A stretch of DNA of 64,000 nt from the NCBI GenBank assembly GCA_029255685.2, contig CM055320.2, positions 39,619,927 through 39,683,926 of the forward strand, in the 5' to 3' direction. Under the pieces are notes generated by a model. That model worked only from the letters and a program-made list of their open reading frames with translations, was not told where the DNA came from and did no database searches. The DNA comes from Silene conica. Its lineage: Eukaryota; Streptophyta; Magnoliopsida; Caryophyllales; Caryophyllaceae. Both the position numbers and the translations under genes were made by a program. How positions within the stretch are numbered: the first letter of the stretch is position 1; each line of letters starts with the position of its first letter. Below, in pieces: positions 10,966 to 22,702 of the stretch.

Positions 10966-12661
10966 TCACATTCTTCGGACTTTGCCACTTAGTCACGGCC
11001 TCGATCTTACTAGGGTCGACCGATACCCCCTCCTTGGAAATAACATGCCCCAGAAATGCGACTTTCTCCAACCAGAACTCACACTTACTCAACTTAACAT
11101 TGAGTTTATGTTCTTCTAGGGTCTGAAGTACTTTCCTCAAATGGTCCTCGTGCTCTTCTGCATTCTTGGAGTATACCAGGATATCATCTATGAATACCAC
11201 CACAAACTTGTCCAGATATGGGCTGAAAACTCGATTCATCAAGTCCATGAACACAGCTGGAGCATTAGTCAATCCAAATGGCATAACCACAAATTCATAG
11301 TGGCCATACCTCGTTCGGAAAGCGGTCTTTGGAATATCTTCATCCTTTATTCTCAACTGATGATACCCGGATCTCAAATCAATCTTGGAGAAAACCCCAG
11401 ATCCACTTAACTGATCGAACAAGTCGTCAATTCGTGGCAAAGGATAACGGTTCTTGATGGTCACATTATTCAGCTCTCGGTAGTCAACGCAAAGTCTCAA
11501 ACTACCATCCTTCTTCTTCACAAACAAAACGGGTGCTCCCCAGGGTGACACACTGGGTCGAATGAACCCTTTCTCAGCTAGTTCATCCAACTGCTTCTTC
11601 AACTCCTCCATCTCCTTCGGTCCCATACGGTACGGTGATTTGGATATTGGTCCCGCCCCTGGTTTTAGGTCAATGGAAAATTCCACTTCCCTCCTCGGCG
11701 GCAACCCTGGAACGTCGTCTCGAAATACTCCCTCAAACTCCCGTACCACCGGTATCTCACTAGTCTTTGGAGTCTCAGCCTCACAATTCCACATTTGGCA
11801 CAAGATCAGGCTCTCTCCTTTCCTCAAGCTAGACTTCAGGGTATTGACAGAAATGAATTTGATTTTTGGTTTGACTCGATATCCCTTGTAAGACACCCTC
11901 ACTCCCTTAGGTCCCTTCAAGGAAATCTTCTTTTGATGACAGTCGATGAAAGCTCGATACTTCCCTAGCCAGTCCATCCCCAGAATCACCTCAAAGCCCC
12001 CCAGTGGAAATTCTATGAGGTCACAATAGAAAATTGCTTCCCCGATTTTGATGGGTACACTACCATATACTCTATTACAAACTATCGACTCGCCTGATGG
12101 TATGGTCACTGAATCTGCGACCCAATCAAATCTCTCAAGTCCCAAAGCCTTAACATGATCTCTAGAGACAAACGAATGGGTCGCACCAGAATCGAAAAGT
12201 ACGAAAGTAGGTTTAGAGTTTACAAGAAAAGTACCGGTGACCACATGAGCATCATCCTTTGCGGCCTGCTTTCCCATGGCAAAGAGCTTGCCACTGGATT
12301 TGACCCCGCTCTGACTGGCACCAGATGTCCCAGCCTGCTGGTTCCCTTCTACTCCCGTCTTCTGACTGCTTCCATTCCCTTGGTATTGATTCTGGTACGA
12401 GCGATTCTGATAGTTGTTGTAGCTCCTCTGGTAATTACTGCTCCCTCCAGACTTCGCACCCCCACCATAGTTGGGCATGGGTGTGCGATAGCCACTGTTA
12501 CCATAAGACTGGGTGCGAGATCCCTGGTATCCGGATGTAGGCGTACGATAACTCCCAGACTGATTCCCTCCAGATGATCGACACACTGCCTGCTTGTGTC
12601 CTCTCTTCCCACAGCCAAAACAAACTATTCCCGCTGAACCACCGCCAGAAACCCCACTCAT
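10856..12661 (-). pseudogene. Tekay zinc knuckle, protease and reverse transcriptase
   Basis: A 601-codon frame. Near the start is a zinc knuckle ([14 protein letters not shown]), followed by a Gly/Ser/Tyr/Gln-rich linker. The aspartic protease follows ([13 protein letters not shown], then VILGMDWL). RT motifs run from [15 protein letters not shown] and [15 protein letters not shown] to the catalytic [10 protein letters not shown] and FLGHVIS. It ends out of frame after [11 protein letters not shown] (frameshift ~10,920). Its ATG overlaps the end of the Gag frame and is not a natural start; a frameshift near 12,770 separates it from Gag in what should be one polyprotein. Confidence 0.92.
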
Positions 12662-13452
12662 GTGACTGCCTCCACTCTGATTTCTCGCACCCCCGGAAGT
12701 GTTGGTACTAAAGTAACCACTGTACTTGTTGGTACTGGGTTTCTTTGACCCAGAACTTTCACTGTCTCAGCCTTCCTCTTCTCTGATTTCGATTTCTTTT
12801 CTTCCTTGATCATATCTGAGAGCCTCTCCGCCGCCCCAGCCCTTAAGTAGATGTCCCGGACTGTGGTAGGCGGAGCCGCAATCAGTCTCTTCTTGATAGC
12901 GATTGATAACCCTCTCTCGAACTTCATTGCCAGCATGGCATCATCAAACCCCATGTCCCCCACGTAACTCACCAGCTGAATAAACTTTCTGTAATAAGCC
13001 TCCACTTTCATGTCCTCCGTCATCCTGAATGTATCAAACTCCTCCCTTAGTTTGCTTTTCTGGAATTCTGGTAGAAACACCTCATACAAGATCTTTTTTA
13101 ATGCGATCCAAGCAACAAACTTGGTCCCATCCTCTTGAGCTGCCTCCCGGATCTCCCCCTTGTTCCTGGTCCACCAGTATCCAGCCATACCCCTCAGATA
13201 ATGGGCTGCTTGGTCAACCTTCAATTCTTCAGGGCAATCCACCAACTCGAATAGGTTACTGAATTCCCGGCACCAAGCTCCCAGCAGATGAGGTTCCCCC
13301 TCCCCAGTGAATTGGGTAGGGTGATGCCTCGCGATGATTGTGCTCATTTTTGCGGAGTCCATGCGTTTGGCCTTTAAGGCCTCATTCTCAGCTATCAAAC
13401 GATCCAATTCCTCTTGCGTGATATTAGCGAGATTGTCTCTTCGCGGAGGCAT
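12658..13452 (-). pseudogene. Tekay Gag
   Basis: The likely start is the ATG at 13452 (MPPRRDN), since upstream in-frame codons are leader sequence. A Glu/Lys-rich helix (ITQEELDRLIAENEALKAK) precedes the retrotransposon Gag domain (FTGEGEPHLLGAWCREFSN, then AHYLRGMAGYWW). The frame shifts at about 12,770: after KRKAETVK the natural continuation to the Ser/Gly-rich linker and zinc knuckle is in the next frame. Gag assembles the particle in the cytoplasm. Confidence 0.88.
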
Positions 13453-13991
13453 ACTATAATACAACAGAAAAAGAAATGAGTCCCGACTCATGTGGGTACC
13501 CATTTGGATTAGGGCTATGTTCCCTAAGCATTAAAGTCTATAAACACTTATCATATAAAGTAGTTCTCTTCTATAACATGGCTCAGGGATCACATAACCG
13601 CATATCACTAGACATGATGAGAGAAGAATCACTAACATGTTTCAAATCACTTCACATATCATATTAATATACACCTTTTTATTCAAACAATTAAAGATTC
13701 TTTCATGCTCATGCCCCTTCCGGCTTTCCCAACAATCACTTATACTTAGAATTCTCATAAAATACTTATCACAGTATACCATTACTTCCATCTTTTCTTA
13801 CACTGCCCTTTTCTCTCGTATATTCACTCTGGGTTCCCGGGTAAAACTGATAGGGCCAATGGTTCGGTGTGAGGGGGCCCCAGACTCATACTTTTCCTTT
13901 AGTGTTCTCCTAACAGTCCTATCCCGGGGTTCATTTTATTTAGACTTTCCTACATTCATTGGGTTCATTAGGTTAGGCCTGAGGATCGTTC

Positions 13992-14003
13992 TCTCTGATA
14001 CCA
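13992..14003 (-). other. Primer binding site of the Tekay element
   Basis: The minus strand reads TGGTATCAGAGA, the initiator tRNA-Met type, three bases inside the 5' LTR that ends at 14007. Confidence 0.85.
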
Positions 14004-14006
14004 CTT

Positions 14007-15034
14007 TGTAACACCCCCATTTCTTTAAGGGTCTGTACTAGGACTCCTCAGATAAATAAAGGTGTTACCATCTCGGTTTCCTGAGGCAGTAGATACAAAG
14101 GTAAGATAAACAGTACTTTAATTAAAAATAAACTCATAACATGTTCTTACAACAGTATCCGAAAGTCTCAACAAAATAAATAAAGTACAACTCATGCTAA
14201 ACTGACTAAGGTGATCTAGACTCTAGTCTGGTCCGGATCCAAGCTCTTTCTCCCATAGCTCCCCCTTAGTCTCAGCCACCTGTCAATCTGCTCCCCAATA
14301 GTTTGGTTCATCACAGGTGATCACGAATACACAGGGTCAACCACGAGGTTGAGTTGGGTAAAAGAAATAAATATGCCAACAATATAATAAACTCCGCACC
14401 GATCCAACGCCAAATAAACTCCGCACCGATCCAACACCATATAAACTCCGCACCAATCCAACACCATATAAACTCCGCACCGATCCAACGCCAAATATAC
14501 TCCGCACCGATCCAACACCAAATCACAAGACCCAATATATTCACATCGTATTATATCACAGTATAACATAGATAACACAATATAACGATCACATGATATT
14601 ATATCACAAACATGCTTAATACCAAATAAGAACAGATCACACATCATCATATACCAGTATTTTCCCCTACCTGGAATAGCAAGAAACGCAGATAAATCCG
14701 AGGCTTGTTTAGAAATGTTCCACGCGAAACCCGCTACCTAAACAAATATTATTTAATTAATAAACACCCTAATTCTCGTAATGCGTGTACATATTCTATT
14801 TATAGAAACTTCCTATATTTAGAAAGCTTCCCAACAACCGAGGTTACCCAAAATAGCAACTTTCTAAATATAGTAACTTCTAAAAATAGTAACTTCCAAA
14901 ATAGATACTTTGGTTTTGAAATTCAAATTATTCTAAATATACATTAATACCCATATTAAAACTTCCCATAATAACTCCCAAAATAATATCTTTACTATTA
15001 ATAAAATACTAAAACCATAAATAACAATTATATT

Positions 15035-15077
<43 letters not shown>

Positions 15078-16285
15078 TACTAAAATAAAAATAACACAAC
15101 TAAAACTACCCAAAGCAACACCACGGTTTAGCACCACCACCACACCCGCATACAGCCCTTAAACCTCGCCGACAACCACCAGCAACCACCCCCATTATGG
15201 CTACTACACCACGGACCACCACCAGGATGGCCGACTCCCTCCGGCGAGGTGGACCAGGGACTCAAACATCCCTGATTCCTCACCCTTCACCCGCGACATA
15301 CCTGAGCAGGCCTGCCACGGCCACCACCCTCACCTGCCAAGCAACCCGAGACCACCACCATTAACACCCCTGCCCCTGAACCATCAGACTGTGGTGGTAC
15401 CACCGCACCGACCTCCCCCTAGTCATCGGTGGTACCACCCCCAAACCAATCTGACCAAAACGACAAAAAGGATACTAACACCCCGTTCCCTGCTCCCTTC
15501 CAGAACCACCGTGAAAACAAACCCCATGACTACATACGACACCCTCCTGGCCACCACGACAACCACTAGTCTACCCCCTGATTCTCCCTTGACATGTACA
15601 ACAACCCCCGACTCCTTCTTTTATCATAAACAGAGACAACAAAAGACAAACACGAACACATATACTGACAACCATGCCGACACAGCCACTTTCAGACGCC
15701 TAAACGACGGTGTTAGGGTGGTCTGAGACGACAACCTAAGGTTCATCACAGACCACCGAACATCACATAATGGTATTATGCAATTACGAGACTTGTTCAT
15801 AAATTAAAAGTAGTTGTAACAGAGACACGAAATTGAACGCAGGCAACCAAGAAAAAACGCTGTGATGAACATACCCGACTCTTAGCCAAAACGAAACACC
15901 TTAGACTAGGTTGCAACCACCGTGATAAGCTTCCTTCCCTTCTCTGACAAGGCGGCTAGGGTTTGATGTGCTCAGATTTGTATTCGGGTAGGGTTTAGTG
16001 TTAGAAAAACCAGTCTATATATGACGGCAGGGCTGTGTTTTCAGCTTCCTAGGGTTACACGGGTGGTGGGCTGTTTTGTGTTGGCACACAAAACGAGGCC
16101 CAACGCTAGGGTTGGCGAGTGATCCCAGGTTCGATCCCCACCTAAGGCATATCTAGTACTAAACCATAACATATTCCTACTTGTCAACACAACCCATTGA
16201 GCGTAAAAGCGTTGTTTAACCATCGACATAACATAAGAATAAAATGTAATCTCGTAACAAATAACCCAAGTTTCGGGGTATTACA
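14007..16285 (-). repeat. 5' LTR of the Tekay element
   Basis: About 2.28 kb and nearly identical to 6390-8677, with roughly 35 differences by eye, mostly transitions plus a microsatellite length change. It carries the same five 27 bp units and ends TTACA at 16285, followed by the CTATA target duplication. As the upstream LTR it should hold the promoter; I could not place a TATA box confidently. Confidence 0.92.
14389..14523. repeat. 27 bp minisatellite, five units, in the Tekay 5' LTR
   Basis: Same five-unit array as 6772-6906, with the same unit order and one extra substitution in the third unit. Confidence 0.9.
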
Positions 16286-16840
16286 CTATAACAACCTACA
16301 ATGAGACTAAAAGGAGACTTGTAGGATGTTAGTAATGACCTACCCAAGATTGAGAGATACGGGAAGGGCATTGGTTTACACCTTAAGACGGCTAGGTTAC
16401 TTAAGACTGAAAGGTATGTGACCTAGGATTTAGGAATCACCCTTATTGTTGACACCCAATAATTGTGAGACCTAGGAACTAATAGCATAGGCCGAAAGGA
16501 GCTATTAGGTACCATAGACCGAAAGGATATGTTACACCCCTTACGCGACTGCAATACATGTTGACCTTAGGATTTATATTACCTTAGCTATTTATTACCC
16601 AAACATCCTAGCATCCCTTTTATTATAGTTTATTCTCATCTTTATTTACTTGTTTTATTTTTATATTTGTTCTAGACTTAGTAACAACCAATCTAAACCC
16701 CCAAAAATTATTACCTTAAACATTAACATCAAACAATAAACATTCCCCACCTCCTTGTGGTTCGACCCTGACTTTCACTATCTATTGTTAAAGTTAGGAA
16801 TTATAAATTTTATCTTTGATACCCTCAACGACGGGCATCA
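16286..16840 (+). repeat. 3' LTR of element A, right part
   Basis: After the repeated target CTATA, the Athila-like LTR resumes and matches 19153-19702 of B. It ends at GACGGGCATCA (16840). The next bases are unlike the primer-binding-site side of B, so this is the outer end of a 3' LTR, and flanking copia D sequence starts at 16841. Confidence 0.85.
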
Positions 16841-17166
16841 TTTATAAAACATTTAGGACTCCATAACGTTGTCACGGGGTGTCCTACGAGATATCCGTAT
16901 AACTCGCCTTTGTGATTGGTAAGTCAACTGTTTGACTTATGGCTCGTTGAACCCACCATCAACCAACGTCACAAAATGATTACCTGACTTATCAGCTCAA
17001 GTGGGTAATCAAGGACTAAAACGATGTAATGTTAATCAGTTCACTTTGTGGTGTTCAAAATTGGTGTACAATTCCACATGAAAAACAAAACATTAAATAT
17101 CATAACAATGAGGTTGTAATAGAGTACACGAGAAAATGATTTATAACATGAATCCATAAAAGAGTA
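16841..17166 (-). other. 3' untranslated or LTR-side sequence of copia element D
   Basis: This follows the pol stop codon of D on the minus strand and is cut by the end of LTR A. No open frame is present. The rest of D's 3' end would lie on the far side of element A or has been lost. Confidence 0.55.
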
Positions 17167-18169
17167 CTACAACTTAGGAACACATCTGATTCCCATGGAA
17201 TTAATGTGCCCTTCATGCTTATCACGTGGTAATGCTTTTGTGAGAGGATCAGCTATGTTGTCATCCGTAGCGATCTTATCAATAAATATCTCCTTTTGCT
17301 CCACGTAATCTCTGATTAGATGAGCTTTCCGTTGTACATGTCTAGCTTTATTGCTAGACTTATGCTCCTTAGCTTGGAAGATGGCACCTTTATTGTCACA
17401 ATAAACGGTGATCGGGTCATTCGAACTAGGCACTACTGATAGTCCTTGTAAGAATTGACGCATCCATATTGCTTCCTTAGCTGCTTCTGAAGTGACATAG
17501 TACTCGGACTCAGTTGTAGAATCTGCTGTAACACTTTGTTTAGAACTTTTCCAGCTGACAGCAGCGCCATTAAGAGTAAAAACGAATCCAGACTGAGATT
17601 TCGAGTCGTCTCGATCCGTTTGGAAGCTAGCATTTGCGTAACCCGTGGCGCAGAGCGTCAAGTCGCCTCCATAAGTCAATCCCCAATCTTTAGTCCTCCG
17701 TAGGTACTTAAGAATGTTTTTCACGGCCATCCAGTGTTGTTCACCTGGATGAGCTTGGAATCGGCTTGTCATACTCAATGCATATGCAACGTCTGGACGT
17801 GTACATATCACGGCATACATGATCGATCCTATAGCCGAAGCATAAGGAATCCGACTCATGCGCTCTCTCTTCCAATGTCTTAGCTTCTTGAGTCTTGCTC
17901 AAGTGAAGCCCAGTAGCCATAGGAAGGAACCCTTTCTTGGAGTTCGTCATGCTGAATCTCTCTAGAATCTTATCTATGTAAGACTCCTGACTGAGAGACA
18001 ACATCCATCGTGATCTATCCCTGTAGATACGGATGCCCAAAATTCTTTGTGGCTCTCCCAGATCTTTCATCTGGAAATGGTTTTTCAACCATGCTTTAAC
18101 CGAAGATAGGAGAGGTATGTCATTCCCAATCAAGAGTATGTCATCAACATACAGTACTAGGAAGACAAT
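17167..18169 (-). pseudogene. Copia element D: C-terminal RT and RNase H
   Basis: Minus-strand continuation of the RT interrupted at 27777. Just inside the B boundary it reads VFLVLYVDDILLIGND, holding the catalytic YVDD. MKDLGEPQRILGIRI follows, and then, after a frameshift near 17,865, SRIPYASAIGSIMYAV and the RNase H region (SKQSVTADSTTESEYY, VYCDNKGAI, DPLTKALPRDK). It ends VPKL-stop. The copy is dead: a ~9.6 kb insertion separates these motifs from the rest of RT, and this part also has a frameshift. Confidence 0.92.
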
Positions 18170-18440
18170 TGATGCGTGTCTATTTTATGATGTTTTTCAT
18201 CTATTTTTACACGCATTTGGTCGCTCATTTACTATGTTTTAGCTTTTATTTCCCAACAATCGTGTACTTTCGTATTTTTATGCACTTTTGCAGATTTATG
18301 CGGAAAAGGGACAATTTAGCACCAAATCCTTATCCTCAAGTCTTTTGCATAATTAAGGAATAACGAAAGGTCAACTGGAGTCTTTATTTAAGTACCAAAA
18401 GTCAAAACAAGAAGAAAACCGAAGAATTCCATTCGGAGGC

Positions 18441-18572
18441 GGTCGACCGACCAGCTAAACGGGTCGACCGAACAGCCCTGATCTCCATAAAAGTCCAAAT
18501 CTGAAGAAAGCCCAAGAATTCAACTAAGTCAGTAAAGGAGGTCGACCGACCCACCAAAGTGGTCGACCGACC
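18441..18572 (+). repeat. Two paired-box modules upstream of the TATA box of LTR B
   Basis: Boxes at 18441-18452 and 18462-18473 (spacer agctaaacg), and at 18540-18551 and 18561-18572 (spacer caccaaagt). All four are GGTCGACCGACC or one base from it. They lie 75-215 bases upstream of the TATA box, a position compatible with promoter regulation. The 3' LTR has the same modules at 24998-25129. Confidence 0.85.
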
Positions 18573-19034
18573 TCAGCGAAGCCCAGAACAATTCTTTTCG
18601 GAAATAAATTAGAAGTAGAGTCTTTAGGAAACTCTAAGTTGTGCCCTATATAAGCTAATCTTGCAGTTAGGGTTTTGGCATCAAGTATCAATTAGCATCC
18701 AGTTTTATTTAGAAGAATTTTAGTTTTGTAATCTTTCGACAATTCCCAAGCATTCAATAAAGTTTGTTCCTTTCTGCCCTAATTCCGACTTTGGTAATTA
18801 CTCTTTTAATCTAAGCTTTATTATTGTTCTTATTACTATTGCATTCAATTAAGATAGAAACCTCAAGCTCTATTGAATCTCGCATGTTTAGATTATTTAA
18901 TATGTTTACCATGTTTATTCCTGTTTTTATAATCGTCTTAATAACCATGAGTAGCTAAATTTCATATGTTAGGATGTAGAGGATGAATATGCATAGGTAG
19001 AATAAATTCCGAAACCGACTTGTAGCAGAGCCGC

Positions 19035-19108
19035 GGTCGGCCGACTCAAATAGTGGGTCGGTCGACCGAGGCTGTGGTCGGCCGACTGGAATAGCTGGTC
19101 GGTCGACC
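19035..19108 (+). repeat. Four-box module downstream in LTR B
   Basis: Boxes at 19035, 19056, 19076 and 19097, with spacers of 9, 8 and 9 bases. The first and third are GGTCGGCCGACT; the second and fourth are GGTCGGTCGACC, the reverse complement of the box in the upstream modules. Repeated at 25592-25665 in the 3' LTR. Confidence 0.85.
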
Positions 19109-19707
19109 ACTCGCGTTTGTATCCTGTTTCGTCTTTCTTTGTTGACTATAATACCCTACAATAAAACTGAAAGGAGACTTGTAGGATGTTAGTAATGACC
19201 TACCCAAGATTGAGAGATACGGGAAGGGCATTGGTTTACACATTAAGACGGCTAGGTTACTTAAGACTGAAAGGTATGTGACCTAGGATTTAGGAATCAC
19301 CCTTATTGTTGACACCCAATAATTGTGAGACCTAGGAACTAATAGCATAGGCCGAAAGGAGCTATTAGGTAGCATAGACCTAAAAAGTTATGTTACACCC
19401 CCTTACGCGACTGCAATACATGTTGACCTTAGGATTTATATTACCTTAGCTATTTATTACCCAAACATCCTAGCATCCCTTTTTATATATTTTTATTCTC
19501 ATCTTTTATTATTTGTTTGTTTTAATCTTTGCTTAGATATAGTAATCAACACAATCAACCCCCAAATTTGTTACCTTTAAACATTAACATAAAGCAATAA
19601 ACATTCCCCACCTCTCTGTGGTTCGACCCTGACTTTCACTATCTATAGTTAAAGTTTAGAAATTATAAATTTTATCTTTGGTACCCTCAACGACGGGCAT
19701 CAAATTT

Positions 19708-19725
19708 TGGCGCCGTTGCCGGGGA
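19708..19725 (+). other. Primer binding site of element B
   Basis: TGGCGCCGTTGCCGGGGA lies five bases after the LTR end. This is the primer site typical of plant Athila/Tat-type Ty3/gypsy elements; from memory it pairs with tRNA-Asp. Confidence 0.85.
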
Positions 19726-19825
19726 GGTGACGCCAGTGTTTATTGTTTTTGTTTTTGTTTCTCTTTTGTTTAAGGAACTTTTCGTTCCTTAAACCTTCTC
19801 ACCATTTTCTTGTAGTTTCCATCTT

Positions 19826-22702
19826 ATGCGCAGGTCAGTTCAAGGAGAACTCCTACCGCTTGACCACGAGCTTGAGAGGACTCTTAGAGAAAGGAGAAAG
19901 CAACTTCTAGCAAATCAGGAAGGAGGTTCACCATCTTCCTTGTTTCAAGAAGACTTATTCGAACAACCATCTTTACCATCTTCACCAAAAACACCACCTT
20001 CACAACCAAATTCACCCAACAATACACCTTCGCCGAAAACACCACCTTTTACCTACTTTCCAGTTTTTCCTAAAGAAGAAGAGAATATGGCAGAAGAAGC
20101 TACTATTGCCAGTCACTCCATGCCTCAGGCAAAGGACCTATACAAAGGGTTCACTTTACCTGCAGGTACTGGGAAGCCATTCGAGGCCAAGCCTGCCTAC
20201 ATTACTATGGTTGAAAGAAACCAATTTGGAGGCTCGGCCAATGAGGATGCTGCAAAGCATATCGAAATCTTCACAGATTACATATGCTCTATTGCACCCC
20301 CAGAAGGAGTGACACAGGATCAGATTAAGCAGACCATGTTTATCTTCTCCCTTAGGGACTCTGCGAGAGAGTGGTACAGAGATCTAGATCGCACTGCTGC
20401 GGGAGTCACAGATTGGAACACCCTAGCCTTAGCATTCTACAGGAAATACTATTCTGCGTCAAAGACTAATGCTTTAAGAGCACAGATTACAAATTTCAAG
20501 CAAGGCCCCAATGAAGATTTTATTGAGGCATGGGACAGGTTCAAGAGACTTGTTCGATCCATACCACATCACGGATTCGAACAATGGTTTCTTTGCAACC
20601 AGTTCTACAATGGCCTCTACGATGACAACAGGGCCTATCTAGATGCCGCAGCTAATGGGAGATTCCAAGATAATTCAGGAGAGACTAAGGGTCTCAAATT
20701 GATAGAAGATGTTGCTGTACACCGTGCTGAGCATGGCACTTCCAGAGGTAATCAAAGGAAATCTGAATACAACCTATCAGCAATTGAGGCCTTGTCAGCC
20801 AAGTTGGAAAAATTTGAGGCTGGAGGAAAATTCGATCTAGGGAGTGGAAGTAAGGGCGGTATTTATCAGGTGAACGCCGTTCAAGACGGACCCTTTGCTT
20901 GTGAGAGGTGCGGTGGAGAAGGGCACGTGTCAAAATTCTGTACTTCATCCAATGAAACATGTGCCGCTTTTCAACATTATCGTGGGAACAATTTCTATGA
21001 CCCGAATAATAATAATCTCCATCCCAACCTAAGGTGGACAAGCCAGAATGTTCTTAACCCACAACATATGCAACCTCAGCAAAATTCCATATATATCCCC
21101 CCACATAAGCAAGGTTTTCAAAAACCACCCTTCAACCCTCAACCACCTTCTAATCCACCACCCAACACAGAAACTCTTATCCAAAATCTTATTGGGTTGG
21201 TTCAGAAGGAGTCACAGGCTAGAGAGGCAGGGATGAAGATGTTAGAGTCTCAGATTGCTCAAATCGCGAACAAGAATGATACTAGGGCTCCGGGTCAACT
21301 TCCGACCAAACCGGACCAGAAAAAAGAGACTCTAAACGTCGTATCCTTAAGAAGTGGAGCCAAAGTGGGGGTTGAGAAAGAAAAACAGAAGAATAGCAGA
21401 AAGAGCGGTCGACCGACTGAAGATCCAGGTCGACCGACCACAGAACAGAATCCGGAAATTTCCGCTGAACAGGAGAGCGGTCGACCGACCGAAGCTGATG
21501 GTCGACCGACCGCCGAGGCAGAGCCAGAGACTCCTTTTCGTCCAGAATTGCCAGATAACTTAAGGGATTTTCTTTTTAGGGGTGATAATACCCCTAGGTT
21601 TCTGAAGAGAGCTGCAAATACTGAGTCTTCAGCCGCTCCTTTCCCAGAAAGACTTGTACCTTCAAAGGATCAGGTATCTTTTGACAAATTTAAGGATGTG
21701 ATTCGTTCATTAAATGTTCAAGTCCCTTTTCTAGAATTAGTTCAACAAGTTCCTTCTTATCTTAAATTTATGAGACAACTTTTGTCAAGAAAGAGGTCTC
21801 TAGAAAAGGTTGAGTCGGTGGCCCTCACTGAAGAGTCATCTAGCTTTTTATCACATGTCATTGCCCCTCACAAATTAGAAGACCCTGGTAGTTTTTCTGT
21901 CCCCTGCAATATAGGAACCTTCCCAGTTAAGAAGGGCCTATGCGACTTAGGTGCTAGCATAAGTGTCATGCCCCTCAGCGTTGCCTTAAAACTAGGAATG
22001 ACCGAATTTGCAGTGACCAGTATGACAGTCCAGATGGCAGATCATACATCTATGAAACCTATAGGAGTGTTGGAAAACATCCCTGTGCGTATTGACAGGT
22101 TTTTCTTCCCAGTTGACTTCGTAGTTTTGGACATCCCAGAGGATGCCCATATACCCATAATTCTAGGAAGACCTTTCCTTCACACCGCAGGTGCCATTAT
22201 AGATGTAGGCACTGGGACTTTGACCTTTAAAGTAGGAAAGCATTCTATTATATATGGCCTATCTTATAGGAAAAAAGATGCTATGACCCCCATTACATGT
22301 AATGCTATCACTTCTGAAAAGAAGTATGAGGTCATCACTACTTCTCCTACTTTATTACCTGTTCCTATATCTGTTTTTACACCTCCGCCCCAGATTGGGA
22401 GCAATATTGAGGATACCTCTATTGTGGCTAGTGCAGGAATTGGTTTGGGGAAACCCAAAGTAGAGAAAGTCATAGTCCAAAGAGGAGGAATGGGATGTCT
22501 AAGCTATAAAGAAGATGAGGACCCAGACGTCGTGGATCGAGAGGAGAAGAAGAAGAGGAGGCCAGCTCAAGAGGAGAGACCGTCGCATATGCTTTGCGAC
22601 GGTGGAAAGAAGATGTGTTTTGCTACTCAAGCAAACACCGTGGAGACTACGGCATGTCGTCAAAGGCCGTGGTCGGATATTTTCCGCATCTTTAGCGGAT
22701 AG
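19826..22702 (+). CDS. Gag-protease protein of Athila-like element B
   Basis: A 958-residue uninterrupted frame. After a Pro/Ser-rich N-terminus, the retrotransposon Gag domain spans about residues 130-290 (FTDYICSIAPPEGVTQDQIK, SAREWYRDL, YYSASKTNALRAQ, FYNGLYDDNRAYLDAAANG). A zinc knuckle CERCGGEGHVSKFC lies near residue 359. A Pro/Asn/Gln-rich linker follows, then two GRPT-x3-GRPT repeats (nucleotides 21407-21511). An aspartic protease has LCDLGASISVMPLS near residue 705 and IILGRPFLHTAGAIIDVGTG near 778. The Lys/Arg/Glu-rich C-terminus (EEKKKRRPAQEE) has no RT after it. The product should form particles and mature Gag; it cannot reverse transcribe. Confidence 0.92.
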   Translation: MRRSVQGELLPLDHELERTLRERRKQLLANQEGGSPSSLFQEDLFEQPSLPSSPKTPPSQPNSPNNTPSPKTPPFTYFPVFPKEEENMAEEATIASHSMPQAKDLYKGFTLPAGTGKPFEAKPAYITMVERNQFGGSANEDAAKHIEIFTDYICSIAPPEGVTQDQIKQTMFIFSLRDSAREWYRDLDRTAAGVTDWNTLALAFYRKYYSASKTNALRAQITNFKQGPNEDFIEAWDRFKRLVRSIPHHGFEQWFLCNQFYNGLYDDNRAYLDAAANGRFQDNSGETKGLKLIEDVAVHRAEHGTSRGNQRKSEYNLSAIEALSAKLEKFEAGGKFDLGSGSKGGIYQVNAVQDGPFACERCGGEGHVSKFCTSSNETCAAFQHYRGNNFYDPNNNNLHPNLRWTSQNVLNPQHMQPQQNSIYIPPHKQGFQKPPFNPQPPSNPPPNTETLIQNLIGLVQKESQAREAGMKMLESQIAQIANKNDTRAPGQLPTKPDQKKETLNVVSLRSGAKVGVEKEKQKNSRKSGRPTEDPGRPTTEQNPEISAEQESGRPTEADGRPTAEAEPETPFRPELPDNLRDFLFRGDNTPRFLKRAANTESSAAPFPERLVPSKDQVSFDKFKDVIRSLNVQVPFLELVQQVPSYLKFMRQLLSRKRSLEKVESVALTEESSSFLSHVIAPHKLEDPGSFSVPCNIGTFPVKKGLCDLGASISVMPLSVALKLGMTEFAVTSMTVQMADHTSMKPIGVLENIPVRIDRFFFPVDFVVLDIPEDAHIPIILGRPFLHTAGAIIDVGTGTLTFKVGKHSIIYGLSYRKKDAMTPITCNAITSEKKYEVITTSPTLLPVPISVFTPPPQIGSNIEDTSIVASAGIGLGKPKVEKVIVQRGGMGCLSYKEDEDPDVVDREEKKKRRPAQEERPSHMLCDGGKKMCFATQANTVETTACRQRPWSDIFRIFSG
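21407..21511 (+). repeat. Two paired-box modules inside the gag coding sequence of B
   Basis: Boxes at 21407-21418 and 21428-21439 (spacer gaagatcca) and at 21479-21490 and 21500-21511 (spacer gaagctgat). All four are in the same frame and encode GRPT; each 9-base spacer adds three residues, giving a seven-residue period. The pairs start 72 bases apart, so frame is kept. Confidence 0.88.

Larger units (their letters stand above)
6390..16285 (-). mobile_element. Complete Tekay-type Ty3/gypsy chromovirus inserted in LTR A
   Basis: This 9.9 kb element has LTRs at 6390-8677 and 14007-16285, both running TGTAAC...TTACA on the + strand. A perfect 5 bp target duplication CTATA (6385-6389 and 16286-16290) flanks it. 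The primer binding site and polypurine tract are in place. Domain order on the minus strand is Gag, zinc knuckle, protease, RT, RNase H, integrase and chromodomain, which defines a chromovirus; the MPPRR Gag start and C-terminus look Tekay-like. Three frameshifts and one nonsense codon break the polyprotein, so this copy cannot make intact enzymes. The LTRs differ at roughly 35 places by eye (about 98% identity), so it is fairly young but older than B. Confidence 0.92.
18170..19702 (+). repeat. 5' LTR of element B
   Basis: 1,533 bp, from TGATGCGTGTC to GACGGGCATCA. A TATA box (TATATAAG) lies at 18647-18654, upstream of a GGGTTTTGGCATC stretch where transcription may start. Paired-box modules lie at 18441-18473, 18540-18572 and 19035-19108. 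Confidence 0.92.
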
